From: Acetobacteraceae bacterium
GTDB taxonomy: Bacteria > Pseudomonadota > Alphaproteobacteria > Acetobacterales > Acetobacteraceae
Assembly: GCA_947475245.1 (NCBI GenBank)
Contig: CANJLW010000008.1
Span: 93,033 to 157,032, forward strand
Length of the DNA: 64,000 bases
Direction: 5' to 3'
Position 1 is the first letter of the stretch. Every line of letters starts with the position of its first letter. Of the stretch, positions 33,708-42,723 are shown piece by piece. The position numbers and the translations under genes were made by a program. The notes below the pieces were generated by a model, which searched no databases, had not been told where the DNA came from, and saw nothing but the letters and a program-made list of their open reading frames with translations.

Positions 33708-33973
33708 TCCTCGATGATCTCACGCCCGAACTCAGGTCCCCAATCGTATGCATCCGCATACAGCGCACGCCAGGCCTCGGGCGACTTCCCTGCAAAGAGT
33801 TCATCCAGCGTAAGCTGCGGCGTCAGGCGGCGGATGACGATGGTATCGTCCTGCGCCGCGATTTCTACGCGTTCACCCTCTTGCAGGCCGAAATCGGTCG
33901 CGAGATCGTTAGGAAATCGCAGGGCGAGATTCTTACCCCACCGGCCGACAGTGACATAAGACATCGGATGCAC
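33704..33973 (-). CDS. MazE/AbrB-type antitoxin
   Basis: An 89-residue antitoxin with an N-terminal SpoVT/AbrB swapped-hairpin DNA-binding domain: SYVTVGRWGKNLALRFPNDL, then FGLQEGERVEIAAQDD. The C-terminal acidic tail (LTLDELFAGKSPEAWRALYA) would wrap the toxin. Two starts are possible: ATG 33973, with GGAG three bases upstream, or ATG 33964 (MSYVTVG), 12 bases after it. The pair is likely autoregulated by the antitoxin. Found between a catabolic operon and the polysaccharide cluster. Confidence 0.86.
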   Translation of the reverse strand: MHPMSYVTVGRWGKNLALRFPNDLATDFGLQEGERVEIAAQDDTIVIRRLTPQLTLDELFAGKSPEAWRALYADAYDWGPEFGREIIEE

Positions 33974-34023
33974 TCCATCGAGATATGATTTTCATATTCC
34001 GACTTTCGCCGCAAGCGAAATCC

Positions 34024-35169
34024 CTACCCCACCGCCGCCACCACCGCGTCACAAATCCGCGCCAGATCGGCCTCGCTCAGGTCCGGGTGGATCGGCAGCG
34101 CCAGGATACGATCCGACAAATTCTCCGACACCGGCAGCGCCGATCCGTCGTGGCTGTCGCGATACGCGGGCTGGCGGTGCAAAGGCCGAGGGTAATAAAT
34201 CGCCGTCGGCACGCCCTTCTCCCGCAGCGACGCCTGCACCCGATCGCGCTGCGCCCCGTCATCGACCAGGATCGCATAGATCGCCCAGGCGCTGGTGCTG
34301 TCGGGTACCCGGGCGGGCGTCACCACCGCGTTGCCCAGCCGCGAGTCATAGTACTGTGCGATCCGCTCCCGCGCCGCCAGTTCCTCGGGGAACACCGCCA
34401 GCTTCGACAGCAGCACCGCGGCCTGGATTGAATCCAGCCGCCCGTTCATCCCGGTGCGCAGCACCTCGTACCGCGTCTTGCCCTCGCCATGCGTGCGCAG
34501 ACTGCGGAACAACTCGGCCCGCTCGTCGCTTTCGGTGAACAGCGCCCCGCCGTCGCCATAGGCACCCAGCGGCTTGGACGGAAAGAACGAGGTCGCCGTC
34601 GCATCGGCCTGCGAACCCAGCATCTTGCCGTGCAGCGAGCCGCCGAAGCTCTGCGCCAGGTCGTCGAGCGTAAACAGCCCCTCCGCCGCAGCGACCGCGC
34701 TCAACGCCGGCCAGTCCGCCGGCTGGCCGAACAGATCGACGCCGATCACCGCGCGCGGGATCAGCTTGCCTGCGGCGCGGGTCTCCGCGATGCGTTGGCG
34801 CAGATGCGCGGGGTTCATCTGAAAGGTGCGCGGATCGACATCGACGAAGACCGGCGTGGCGCCCAGCACCAGGGGAACCTCGGCGGTGGCGGTATAGGTG
34901 AAGGCCGGCAGGAAGACCGCGTCGCCGGCGCCGATATTCTCCGCCATCAGCGCGATCTGGATGGCATCGGTGCCCGAACTGACCCCCACGCAGTGCTTCG
35001 CCCCGCAGAACCGCGCCAGTTCGGCTTCCAGTTCGGCGACCTCCGGCCCCAGGATGAACTGGCAATGCGCCAGCACCGCGTCGATCCGCCGCCGCAGATC
35101 GACGGCGATGCGAGCCTGCTGCGCCTTCAGGTCAAGAAACGGAATGGGCGAATGGGTCTGTTCGGTCAT
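34024..35169 (-). CDS. DegT/DnrJ/EryC1/StrS sugar aminotransferase
   Basis: A 381-residue PLP enzyme that transfers an amino group to a nucleotide-linked keto-sugar. Lys199 in FFPSKPLGAYGDGGAL binds PLP; D170 and Q173 in DDLAQSFGG contact the cofactor; GVSSGTDAIQIALMA and FLPAFTYTATAEVPLVLGA are family motifs. It is last of five minus-strand genes of a polysaccharide cluster, after the WbpM-like dehydratase whose 4-keto sugar would be a fitting substrate (WbpE/PglE-like step). Confidence 0.9.
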   Translation of the reverse strand: MTEQTHSPIPFLDLKAQQARIAVDLRRRIDAVLAHCQFILGPEVAELEAELARFCGAKHCVGVSSGTDAIQIALMAENIGAGDAVFLPAFTYTATAEVPLVLGATPVFVDVDPRTFQMNPAHLRQRIAETRAAGKLIPRAVIGVDLFGQPADWPALSAVAAAEGLFTLDDLAQSFGGSLHGKMLGSQADATATSFFPSKPLGAYGDGGALFTESDERAELFRSLRTHGEGKTRYEVLRTGMNGRLDSIQAAVLLSKLAVFPEELAARERIAQYYDSRLGNAVVTPARVPDSTSAWAIYAILVDDGAQRDRVQASLREKGVPTAIYYPRPLHRQPAYRDSHDGSALPVSENLSDRILALPIHPDLSEADLARICDAVVAAVG

Positions 35170-35250
35170 CGTGCCTTCTTACATCTCTGGTATCGTCGCA
35201 TCGGGAAAAGGGCGCGCCCCCACCCGCACTCCAGTCCGGGGACATCCCCC

Positions 35251-37188
35251 TCACCCCCGCGCTTCGACGGAACCGCCATTGGCGCCCCCGTCGGCGTTGT
35301 GCTCGAACTCCGGCACCAGCGCCGCCAGCAGGTTCAGCGCGACCTGCGCCTGTCCCTGACCGCAGGCGGCGGCGATCTCGTCGATGGCACGTCCAACGAC
35401 CGCCGGATCGGCGGTCCGTGCATTGGCCATCAGCAGCCCGGCATGGCCCGTCGGGACCGGAGGCTCCTTGCCGTGGAACAATTCCTCGAACAGCTTTTCC
35501 CCGGGTCGCAGGCCGGTAAAGCGTATCTGCACATCCTGATCCGGCCGCAGCCCGGCCAGCTTGATCATCTGGCGCGCCAGATCGACGATCTTCACCGGCT
35601 CCCCCATGTCGAGCACGAAGATGCCGCCGTCATGGCCATGCGGCAGATCGGCGTCGCCCACCCCCAGCACGCTGGCTTGCAGCACCAGGCCGACCGCCTC
35701 GCGCACCGTCATGAAGTAGCGCTGCATGTCCGGATGAGTCACGGTCAGCGGCCCGCCGCGCGCCAACTGGCGCTGAAACAGCGGCACGACCGATCCCGTG
35801 CTGCCCAGCACATTGCCGAACCGCACGGTGATGCATCGCATGGCATCGGCGGGGTTTCCGGCCGAAAGCGCGGTAATGTCCAGCGCCTGACAATACATCT
35901 CCGCCAGCCGCTTCGACGCGCCCATGACGCTGGTCGGATTAACCGCCTTGTCGGTGGAAATCAGCACCATCGCCAAGGCCCCGACGGCCCGCGCGGCATC
36001 CGCGACATGGCGCGTGCCCACGGCGTTGGTCGCCAGCCCCTCCAACGGGTTCGCCTCGACCATCGGTACATGCTTCAGCGCGGCGGCGTGAAACACCAAC
36101 TCCGGCCTGACCGAGTCGAAGACGGAACGGATACGCGTCTCGTCGCGGATATCGGCGATCAGCGCCTGGCGATGCACGCCCGGATAGGTTTCCCCCAGCT
36201 CCATGTCGATCTGCCACAGCGCGTATTCGCCGTTATCGATCAGCACCAACATGCTGGGGCCAAAGCTCGCGACCTGACGGGCGAGTTCGCTGCCGATGGT
36301 TCCGCCGGCGCCGGTCACGATTACCCGCCGCCCCTGGATCAGGCGCGCCATGCCGTCGCGATCGAGCGGCACCTGCGGGCGGTTGAGAAGGTCTTCGATG
36401 ACCACCGGTCGCAGTTCCGTCCCCGCTCGCTCCCCCGCCCCCCGGTCCAGCGCCGTCGGGCTCGGCGCACGCCTGACTTTCAGGCCGAAGCGTTCGGCCT
36501 GCTCCATCACCGCGCTCAGCGGCGCGCCGCCCAGATCGGGGGTGGCGATGACGATGGCGCCGGGCAGCCGGCCTTCGGCCTGCAGGCGTTCCAGCACGGT
36601 GCCCGCGTCGTTCACCGTGCCCAGAATGGTCTGCCCATGGATGCGCCGACCGGTCTGGCGCGCGGACAGGGCCAGCAGACCCTCGACCCGAAACGCCTGC
36701 CGGCGGTCCTGCGCCAGGGCGCGCAGGAACAGATCGGCGTCCTCGCTTTCGCCGATCAGCAGGATCGGCGTGCTGTCGGAATCCGGCTGCAAGCCGTTGG
36801 ACGGCGCGCGCAGATGGCGATACAGCGCACGCGGCGCGCCCAGCAGCAGCATCAGCACCAAGGCGTGGATCAGCGGAAACGCGATATTGGCCGAACCGGC
36901 CCCGCCCAGGCGGATCAGCAGAGAGAACAGCGCCGCCCCGCCGATGGCGCTGGCGACGGTGGTGAACAGGTCGCCGATGCCCGCGAAACGCCAGTATTGC
37001 AGCGACAACCGGAACGGCAGGCCCGCGATCAGCAGCGCCCCGGCGGCCACCGGCATGATCCAGACGGGTTCCAACGCCAAAGCCGAGGGATCGGCGATCC
37101 AACGCGCCAGCGGTGCCGACACGGCCGCCAGCGCGCCATCGATGGCGACGTTGATGGCAATCCGAATCCAGGAGCGCGCCGCGGTCAT
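35251..37188 (-). CDS. Membrane nucleotide-sugar 4,6-dehydratase, WbpM/FlaA1-like
   Basis: A 645-residue polysaccharide biosynthesis protein. Four N-terminal membrane helices span about residues 10-120, then a CoA-binding-like domain, then the short-chain dehydratase with GAGGTIGSELARQV from residue 293. The catalytic region reads STDKAVNPTSVMGASKRLAE, with Met in place of the usual Tyr as in WbpM. It converts UDP-GlcNAc to a 4-keto-6-deoxy sugar for the DegT aminotransferase 81 bases downstream. The full-length membrane form is typical of O-antigen and exopolysaccharide loci. Confidence 0.9.
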   Translation of the reverse strand: MTAARSWIRIAINVAIDGALAAVSAPLARWIADPSALALEPVWIMPVAAGALLIAGLPFRLSLQYWRFAGIGDLFTTVASAIGGAALFSLLIRLGGAGSANIAFPLIHALVLMLLLGAPRALYRHLRAPSNGLQPDSDSTPILLIGESEDADLFLRALAQDRRQAFRVEGLLALSARQTGRRIHGQTILGTVNDAGTVLERLQAEGRLPGAIVIATPDLGGAPLSAVMEQAERFGLKVRRAPSPTALDRGAGERAGTELRPVVIEDLLNRPQVPLDRDGMARLIQGRRVIVTGAGGTIGSELARQVASFGPSMLVLIDNGEYALWQIDMELGETYPGVHRQALIADIRDETRIRSVFDSVRPELVFHAAALKHVPMVEANPLEGLATNAVGTRHVADAARAVGALAMVLISTDKAVNPTSVMGASKRLAEMYCQALDITALSAGNPADAMRCITVRFGNVLGSTGSVVPLFQRQLARGGPLTVTHPDMQRYFMTVREAVGLVLQASVLGVGDADLPHGHDGGIFVLDMGEPVKIVDLARQMIKLAGLRPDQDVQIRFTGLRPGEKLFEELFHGKEPPVPTGHAGLLMANARTADPAVVGRAIDEIAAACGQGQAQVALNLLAALVPEFEHNADGGANGGSVEARG

Positions 37189-37272
37189 CCCGACGCTATA
37201 GCCCAGGCGACCGCCCTCTCATACCCGTTCCCCAATCATAGCGGTTCAGCGTGGGGCGGGGTGGGAATGCGC

Positions 37273-38004
37273 TCAGACCCGCTGCCTGAACCGCTCCCGC
37301 AGCAGCATCGGCCCCACCGCCGGGCAATCGAGCAAATACCGCCGCCACAGCCGAACCGGGTCGCGCGTCAGGCGAAACAGCCACTCCAGCCCATGCGCCT
37401 GCATCCAGTGCGGCGCGCGCGGTTCGGCCCCGGCCAGAAACGCCAGGGCGGAGCCGATGCACAGCCCCGTACCGGTGGCCTTCCCGGTGGCGGCGATGGC
37501 CAGGGCCAGAGCCTCCTGCCGCGGCGAACCGACGGCCAGAAAGACGAGGCGCGACGGGTTGGCCAGCACGAAATCCACCGCCGATCGCACCGCGGCGGGA
37601 TCGCGCCCAAAGCCCATCGGCGGATTGTGATGCGCCGGCCAGGCAATGCCGGTGCGCGCCACCAGCGCCGGAATATACGCCGGATCCAGGCCGATAATCG
37701 TCACCCGCTCTCCCCGGCAGGCGTGGTCGGCCAGCAGATGCGCGGTCACGTCGCTGCCGGTGGCGACGGTGGGCATCGCCAGCCCCAGGCCGCGCCCCAA
37801 CAGCGCCACGACACGGGAATCCAGCACGCGCAGCAGGGCATTGTCGTACAGCGGCCGCAGCGTCGGGTGGCGGCGCAGCCGGGTCAGATGATCGGCGTTC
37901 GGCGTCACCACATAGCCGAACGGCGCGTCCGCCGAACGGGCGGCGATCCAGGCGGCCGTCTCGGCGGCATCCATGTCGGCAAAGCGGAGGCCAAAGCGGC
38001 GCAC
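37273..38004 (-). CDS. WecG/TagA/CpsF family glycosyltransferase
   Basis: A 243-residue GT26 glycosyltransferase that adds N-acetyl-mannosaminuronate or a similar sugar to a lipid-linked acceptor. Family signatures: YVVTPNADHLTRLRRHP, VLDSRVVALLGRGLGL, and VFLAVGSPRQEALA, then CIGSALAFLAGAEPRAPHWM and GLEWLFRLTRDPVRLWRRYL. GTG 38004 starts two bases after the preceding beta-barrel stop. It would catalyse an early step of exopolysaccharide repeat assembly at the inner membrane. Confidence 0.88.
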   Translation of the reverse strand: MRRFGLRFADMDAAETAAWIAARSADAPFGYVVTPNADHLTRLRRHPTLRPLYDNALLRVLDSRVVALLGRGLGLAMPTVATGSDVTAHLLADHACRGERVTIIGLDPAYIPALVARTGIAWPAHHNPPMGFGRDPAAVRSAVDFVLANPSRLVFLAVGSPRQEALALAIAATGKATGTGLCIGSALAFLAGAEPRAPHWMQAHGLEWLFRLTRDPVRLWRRYLLDCPAVGPMLLRERFRQRV

Positions 38005-38006
38005 GG

Positions 38007-39338
38007 CTACAACCCCAACCGCACGCGCAAGAGCGTCTGCTGCCGCGTGTGATCGCCCGACAATCCATTTGGCAGGCTCTTACTGCCGGACACACCGACG
38101 ATATCGTGCGTCAGCGACAGCCGAACGGCGCGGTTGACCAGCCACGACACACCCGCCCCGGCCAGATAGCCGCTCTGACGCCCGCCGGACTGGCCGCCGG
38201 GCTGATTATTGAACTCCGCCTGCTGCATCCCGGCCATCGCCGTCAGCAGCACGTTGCGCATGTATTCGTGATCGATCGCCAGCTTGCCGCCGGTATAGGT
38301 GAAGCCGACGACGCCTTCCTGCGCCGCATCCTCCACGCTGCGCGACAGGTTGGCGCGCAGGGTCGTCATCCCGTTGGGCGACCAGCTTGCCTCGGCTTCG
38401 CCCACGAAATCGACGCGCGGGCGATAGGCGACGGCGTAGCGCTTGGCGCCGCCCGCCAGCAGCCGATAGCGCCACACGGCGTCGTCGTCATAATCCAACC
38501 CGGCGAGGAACTGATAGCCTTGCGAGTCCGGCGCCGCCTGCCCCGGCAACGGCGCGGTGTAGCTCTGCCCGATCGCCCGCCCGCTGAAGATCAGATTGCG
38601 CAGCGGCGCCATTTCATACCGCACCGTCGCGCCGCCCTGCACCACCAGCCGATCGCGATAGGATTGCCCGACCGGCACGCCCAACACCGACGCATCGCCG
38701 AAGCGCCACGACGCCAGTTCGATATGCGGCGTCAGCGACCAGCGGCCGAAATTGATCGCGTACGACGCCCGCGCGTCGTCCACCCGCACCGAAACCGGAC
38801 GGTCGCTGGCCAGCGCGTCCAACGCCGATCGATCCTGATGCCGTTGCACATGCGCCGCGGCCAGGGTCAACCGGTCGTCGCCGATCTCCACCGAACCGCC
38901 CACCGACAGCGTGACATCGGTGCGCCCCTGCGCCGGCAAATCGGGGTAGCGCGTATCGCCGACCGACACATAGGCGCCCAAGGCATCGCGCGCCCAGCGG
39001 GAGGACAACAGCAGCGAAGGCTCCGTCCGCACCACCGCACTGCCGCGCTTATGGCTGCCCGCCAGCACATTGTTGTCATAGCCGATGCTCTGCTCGACCC
39101 GCGGCCACAGCATGAACCCGCCCCCGCCGAACTGCGGCAGCGGCACGCCCAGCGGCTCGTATCCCGGACGCGCCCGGGATTTGACCGTCACGCCCGGCGC
39201 GGCGTCGTAGCCGGGCACCCCATCGGGAAACAGCGACGACAGCAACTCCGCCCCCGCCTTGCCGCCGATCAGCAAGGCGGCGGCGATGCCGGTCATCGCC
39301 GCCCAAGCCATCAGGTTCCGGTTCGATCCCATTCGCAT
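38007..39338 (-). CDS. Outer-membrane beta-barrel protein of the polysaccharide locus
   Basis: A 443-residue exported protein (signal WAAMTGIAAALLIGGKAGAE) with repeated amphipathic strands ending in LLRVRLGL, the terminal aromatic-poor barrel strand. The FMLWPRVEQSIGYDNNVLAG segment is typical of the BBP2/outer-membrane beta-barrel proteins in exopolysaccharide clusters of Alphaproteobacteria. It may assist polymer export or anchoring. Its stop is two bases before the WecG-type gene. The start is one of several closely spaced codons (ATG 39338 or 39332; GTG 39341). Confidence 0.78.
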   Translation of the reverse strand: MRMGSNRNLMAWAAMTGIAAALLIGGKAGAELLSSLFPDGVPGYDAAPGVTVKSRARPGYEPLGVPLPQFGGGGFMLWPRVEQSIGYDNNVLAGSHKRGSAVVRTEPSLLLSSRWARDALGAYVSVGDTRYPDLPAQGRTDVTLSVGGSVEIGDDRLTLAAAHVQRHQDRSALDALASDRPVSVRVDDARASYAINFGRWSLTPHIELASWRFGDASVLGVPVGQSYRDRLVVQGGATVRYEMAPLRNLIFSGRAIGQSYTAPLPGQAAPDSQGYQFLAGLDYDDDAVWRYRLLAGGAKRYAVAYRPRVDFVGEAEASWSPNGMTTLRANLSRSVEDAAQEGVVGFTYTGGKLAIDHEYMRNVLLTAMAGMQQAEFNNQPGGQSGGRQSGYLAGAGVSWLVNRAVRLSLTHDIVGVSGSKSLPNGLSGDHTRQQTLLRVRLGL

Positions 39339-39376
39339 CACGAACGGGATCGTCCCACCAAAACCTTATGAGAGCG

Positions 39377-41008
39377 TTAACGCGCCGGCGGTTTTTTGTC
39401 GGCGGACGGCGTCAGCGGCGGCAAATCCAACACGACGGGCTTCGGGAACGCCTTCGGTGCCGCCGACGGGGCGCCGGTATCCGGCAAATCCGCTTCCCAC
39501 CCGCCGCCGAGGGCCTTGTAAAGCCCGATCAGATTGGCGGAGACGGTGGTGGTGCTGTCGGCCAGTTGCAGTTGCGTGCTCAACTGGTTGCGCTGCGCGT
39601 CGAGCACGGTCAGAAAGTCGGCCACGCCCTGCCCGTAGCGATCCTGCGCCAGCCCCAGCGCGCGCTTGCTCTCCGCCGTCGCCTGGATCAGTGCCTCCCG
39701 CCGAACCTGCTCCGCGCGGAACGCGTTCAGCGCGTTATCCACCTCGTGCCAGGCATTCAGGATGGCGCGCTGATATTCGATCGCCGCTTCCTGCTGGCGC
39801 GCCTCGTGCAATTCCAGGTTCGCGCGCAGCCGACCGCCTTCGAACAGCGGGATCGTGATCCCGCCGCCCGCCGCGTATTGACGCGCGCTGAGGCCGAACA
39901 ACTGCCCGATCGACAGCGATTGCAGCCCGAAACTGCCGCCCAGGCGGATGGACGGATAAAACTCCGCGATCGCCACGCCGATCGCCGCGGTTTCGGCGTG
40001 CAGCCGAGCCTCTGCCTGGCGAATGTCGGGGCGGCGACGGGCGAGTTCGGCGGGGACGCCGACCGGCACTTTCGGCGGCACCGGCGGCACCGCGCGCGCG
40101 GTCGCGAGTTCGGCGCGCAGGCTGTGCGGCGGCTGCCCCAACAGCAAGGCGAGCGCGTTCATCAGCGCGGCTTCCTGCTGTTCCAACCGAGGGATTTGCG
40201 CGAGCGTGTTGCTGAGTTGCACGGATGCGTTGGCGACATCCAGATCGGTCGTCAGCCCGCCCGCCGCCCGCTGTTTCGTCAGCGCCAGGCTTTGACGCGC
40301 GACGCGGATGTTGTCGCGCGCGATGGTCAACTGCGTCTGCACACCGCGCAGCAGGATGTAATCCCGCGCGACTTCCGCCATCGCCGACAGCAGCACGGAT
40401 CGGCGGGATTCGTTCGCCGCCTCCAGCGACGCGGCGGCGGATTCGACGGCGCGTTTGACGCCGCCCCACAAATCGATCTCCCACGACGCATCGAGCCCGA
40501 ACTGGAACACGTCGAACTCACCCAGCTTGCGCCGCGTCGCACCCGCCGCGTTGCCCTGCGCCCCGTTCGCGCCCAGGGAGTTCGGGTTCAACGAAAACTG
40601 CCCCTCGTCGCTGGATTTCTGTCGGTTATAAGATGTGTTCGCGCCGAAACGGGGGAATTCCGCCGCCCGCACCGACCCCAGTTGCGCGCGGGATTGTTCC
40701 AGCCGCAGCGCGGCGATCTGCACATCCATATTTTCCGCCGCCACCCGGCGGACCAGCGCGATCAGGATCGGATCGCCGAAGCTGCCCCACCAGTTGGGAT
40801 CGACCGGTTCGGCGACGGGCTGGATCAGTGTCGATTTCGCGGCCGGTTTGGCGGGCGTCGCGGCCGGGGAGAACCAGGACGCGGGCGACGCCCAATCCGG
40901 GCGCTGAAACTCCGGCCCCACGGTGCAACCGGACACAATAACCGTCGCCAGGACGGTCAGGCGCGCGCGCCATCGCTTCGTCGATCCAGCCTTGTGGCGG
41001 CGGTGCAT
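39377..41008 (-). CDS. NodT-family outer-membrane efflux lipoprotein
   Basis: A 543-residue TolC-like channel of the NodT/OprM (RND OMF lipoprotein) family. The signal/lipobox is LTVLATVIVSGCTVGPEFQRP. WWGSFGDPILIALVRR, repeated coiled-coil halves (QLGSVRAAEFPRFGANTSYN; TLAQIPRLEQQEAALMNALA), LARRRPDIRQAEARLHAETA and FYPSIRLGGSFGLQSLS are the family landmarks. The C-terminus is Pro-rich. ATG 41008 has AGGAG ten bases upstream. No RND pump or adaptor gene is adjacent; the barrel gene follows 39 bases downstream. Confidence 0.9.
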   Translation of the reverse strand: MHRRHKAGSTKRWRARLTVLATVIVSGCTVGPEFQRPDWASPASWFSPAATPAKPAAKSTLIQPVAEPVDPNWWGSFGDPILIALVRRVAAENMDVQIAALRLEQSRAQLGSVRAAEFPRFGANTSYNRQKSSDEGQFSLNPNSLGANGAQGNAAGATRRKLGEFDVFQFGLDASWEIDLWGGVKRAVESAAASLEAANESRRSVLLSAMAEVARDYILLRGVQTQLTIARDNIRVARQSLALTKQRAAGGLTTDLDVANASVQLSNTLAQIPRLEQQEAALMNALALLLGQPPHSLRAELATARAVPPVPPKVPVGVPAELARRRPDIRQAEARLHAETAAIGVAIAEFYPSIRLGGSFGLQSLSIGQLFGLSARQYAAGGGITIPLFEGGRLRANLELHEARQQEAAIEYQRAILNAWHEVDNALNAFRAEQVRREALIQATAESKRALGLAQDRYGQGVADFLTVLDAQRNQLSTQLQLADSTTTVSANLIGLYKALGGGWEADLPDTGAPSAAPKAFPKPVVLDLPPLTPSADKKPPAR

Positions 41009-41160
41009 GCTATCGTGGCTCCTACAGCGTCTCCCGGCTCGTCGAACCGCCAGACCCGCTCCCAATCAACTCCAGGAGCAGGCCAATGTCGAGATCGGGT
41101 CTTGTCAGATTGCGCCTCGAACGAAACACTTCGCCCCTTATTCCTCTTCGGAGCCGCCGC

Positions 41161-42603
41161 ATGACCAGCACATTGACCGACCTGACCGCGACCGAGGCCG
41201 TGCGGCTGTTGCGCCGCAAGGAGATTTCGCCGCTCGATCTGATCGACGCCGCGGAAGCGCGGATCGCGGCGGTCGAACCCGCCGTCAACGCGCTGCCCAC
41301 CCTGTGCCTGGATCGCGCGCGCGATCACGCTCGTCGCATCATGGCTTCCCCCTCCCCCGCCTCCGACGAGCCCGGCTGGCTCGGCGGGCTGCCGGTGTCG
41401 ATCAAGGACCTGACCGATGTCGCGGGCGTGCGCACCACCTATGGCTCGCCGATTTTCCGCGATCACGTGCCCACGACATCGCATCCTCTGGTGCAGAGGA
41501 TCGAACGCAAGGGCGGCATCGTCGTCGCCAAGTCGAACACGCCGGAATTCGGCGCCGGCGGTTCCACCTTTAACGAAGTGTTCGGGCGCACCCGCAACCC
41601 GTGGAATACGTCGCTGACCTGCGGCGGTTCCACCGGCGGCGGAGCGGTTTCCGTCGCGACCGGCGAAGTGTGGCTGGCGCACGGTTCCGATCACGGCGGA
41701 TCGTTGCGCCGCCCGGGAACGTATTGTTCCGTGGTCGGGCTGCGCCCGTCGCCGGGGCGGGTCACGCGCGGCACGTCAAACAATCTGTTCTCCCCTTTGT
41801 CGGTACACGGGCCGATGGCGCGCAACATTCAGGACCTGGCGCTGTTCCTGGATACGATGGCGGGGCTGTGCCCGCTCGACCCACTGACCTTCGACGCGCC
41901 TGCCGTGTCGTTCACCCAGGCCGTGGCAAACGCCCGCCCGCCGAAACGCGTGGCCTGGTCGCCGAATTACAACGGCAAGCTGGCGGTCGATCGGGAAACC
42001 CGCGACATCTGCGAGCAGGCGGTGCGCCGGTTCGAACAGCTTGGCTGCGTGGTGGAAGAATTCGCCCCCGACCTGGGCGAAATCGAGGAAGCCTTCATGG
42101 TGCTGCGATCCCAGCACTTCGTGGTCGATCGCGAACTGCAACTGCTGTCGCACCGCGACCAACTGAAACCGGATATCGTGTGGAATACCGAAAAGGGCCT
42201 GGCGCAAACCCCCAGCCAACTCGCCTGGGCGGATCGCGAGCGCGCGGCGTTCTACCGCCGCGTGGCCGCGATGTTCCAGCACTACGATATCTTCGTCACA
42301 CCCAGCGCGGCGACGCCCGCGTTCGACGTCAATTTGCGTCACCCCGAAACGATCGACGGCGAAAAGCTGACCAATTACATGGGCGCATCGACGCTGAACG
42401 CGGCGATGACCCTGGCGAGCGTGCCCGCCGTCGCGGTGCCCGCCGGCTTCGACCGCTTCGGCCGCCCGGTCGGCCTGCAAATCGCCGCCCCCGCGCGCGG
42501 GGAGGCCGCGGCACTGGGCGCGGCCTGGCTGTATGAACAGGTCGGCGGACTGGATCGGCTGCTGCCGATCGACCCGCGGGAGGGAACGGTGCCAGTGGGG
42601 TGA
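41161..42603 (+). CDS. Amidase signature family enzyme
   Basis: A 480-residue amidase with the Ser-cisSer-Lys triad: K82 in GLPVSIKDLTDVAGV, S157 in CGGSTGGGAVSVATG, nucleophile S181 in GSDHGGSLRRPGTY. The canonical GGSSGG is GGSTGG here, keeping the first serine. The length fits 6-aminohexanoate-cyclic-dimer-hydrolase/fatty-acid-amide-type members; substrate unknown. ATG 41161 starts MTSTLTDLTATEAVRLL; the frame extends upstream without similarity. A degenerate second copy of its last 25 codons lies about 1 kb downstream. Confidence 0.9.
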   Translation: MTSTLTDLTATEAVRLLRRKEISPLDLIDAAEARIAAVEPAVNALPTLCLDRARDHARRIMASPSPASDEPGWLGGLPVSIKDLTDVAGVRTTYGSPIFRDHVPTTSHPLVQRIERKGGIVVAKSNTPEFGAGGSTFNEVFGRTRNPWNTSLTCGGSTGGGAVSVATGEVWLAHGSDHGGSLRRPGTYCSVVGLRPSPGRVTRGTSNNLFSPLSVHGPMARNIQDLALFLDTMAGLCPLDPLTFDAPAVSFTQAVANARPPKRVAWSPNYNGKLAVDRETRDICEQAVRRFEQLGCVVEEFAPDLGEIEEAFMVLRSQHFVVDRELQLLSHRDQLKPDIVWNTEKGLAQTPSQLAWADRERAAFYRRVAAMFQHYDIFVTPSAATPAFDVNLRHPETIDGEKLTNYMGASTLNAAMTLASVPAVAVPAGFDRFGRPVGLQIAAPARGEAAALGAAWLYEQVGGLDRLLPIDPREGTVPVG

Positions 42604-42639
42604 TCGGCATCGCCGGGATCGCGCGGGCCTGTGCCACGG

Positions 42640-42656
42640 TGTGATTTTTCCCACAG
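42640..42656 (+). promoter_or_regulatory. CRP/FNR-like site upstream of third PEP-CTERM gene
   Basis: TGTGATTTTTCCCACAG: TGTGA-N6-CCACA, 68 bases before the ATG at 42724. It is the same element, with one base changed, as the one in front of the PEP-CTERM gene at 28725. Both copies are followed by C-rich sequence ending in GCCGAA. Confidence 0.5.
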
Positions 42657-42723
42657 ACCCGCCGCCGAACGCATCCCTAATGTCCCCGCATCGAACAGTG
42701 ACAACCCGATGCGGAGCAAGCAG

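Noticed and set aside
34489..38052. Very long plus-strand ORF (1187 codons) across the polysaccharide cluster
   Set aside because: Arg/Gln/His-rich shadow of three well-recognised minus-strand genes; no domain and no ribosome site.
39377..41008. Complete RND efflux operon
   Set aside because: Only the outer-membrane channel is encoded; no inner-membrane pump or adaptor is adjacent, and the gene leads into polysaccharide genes.
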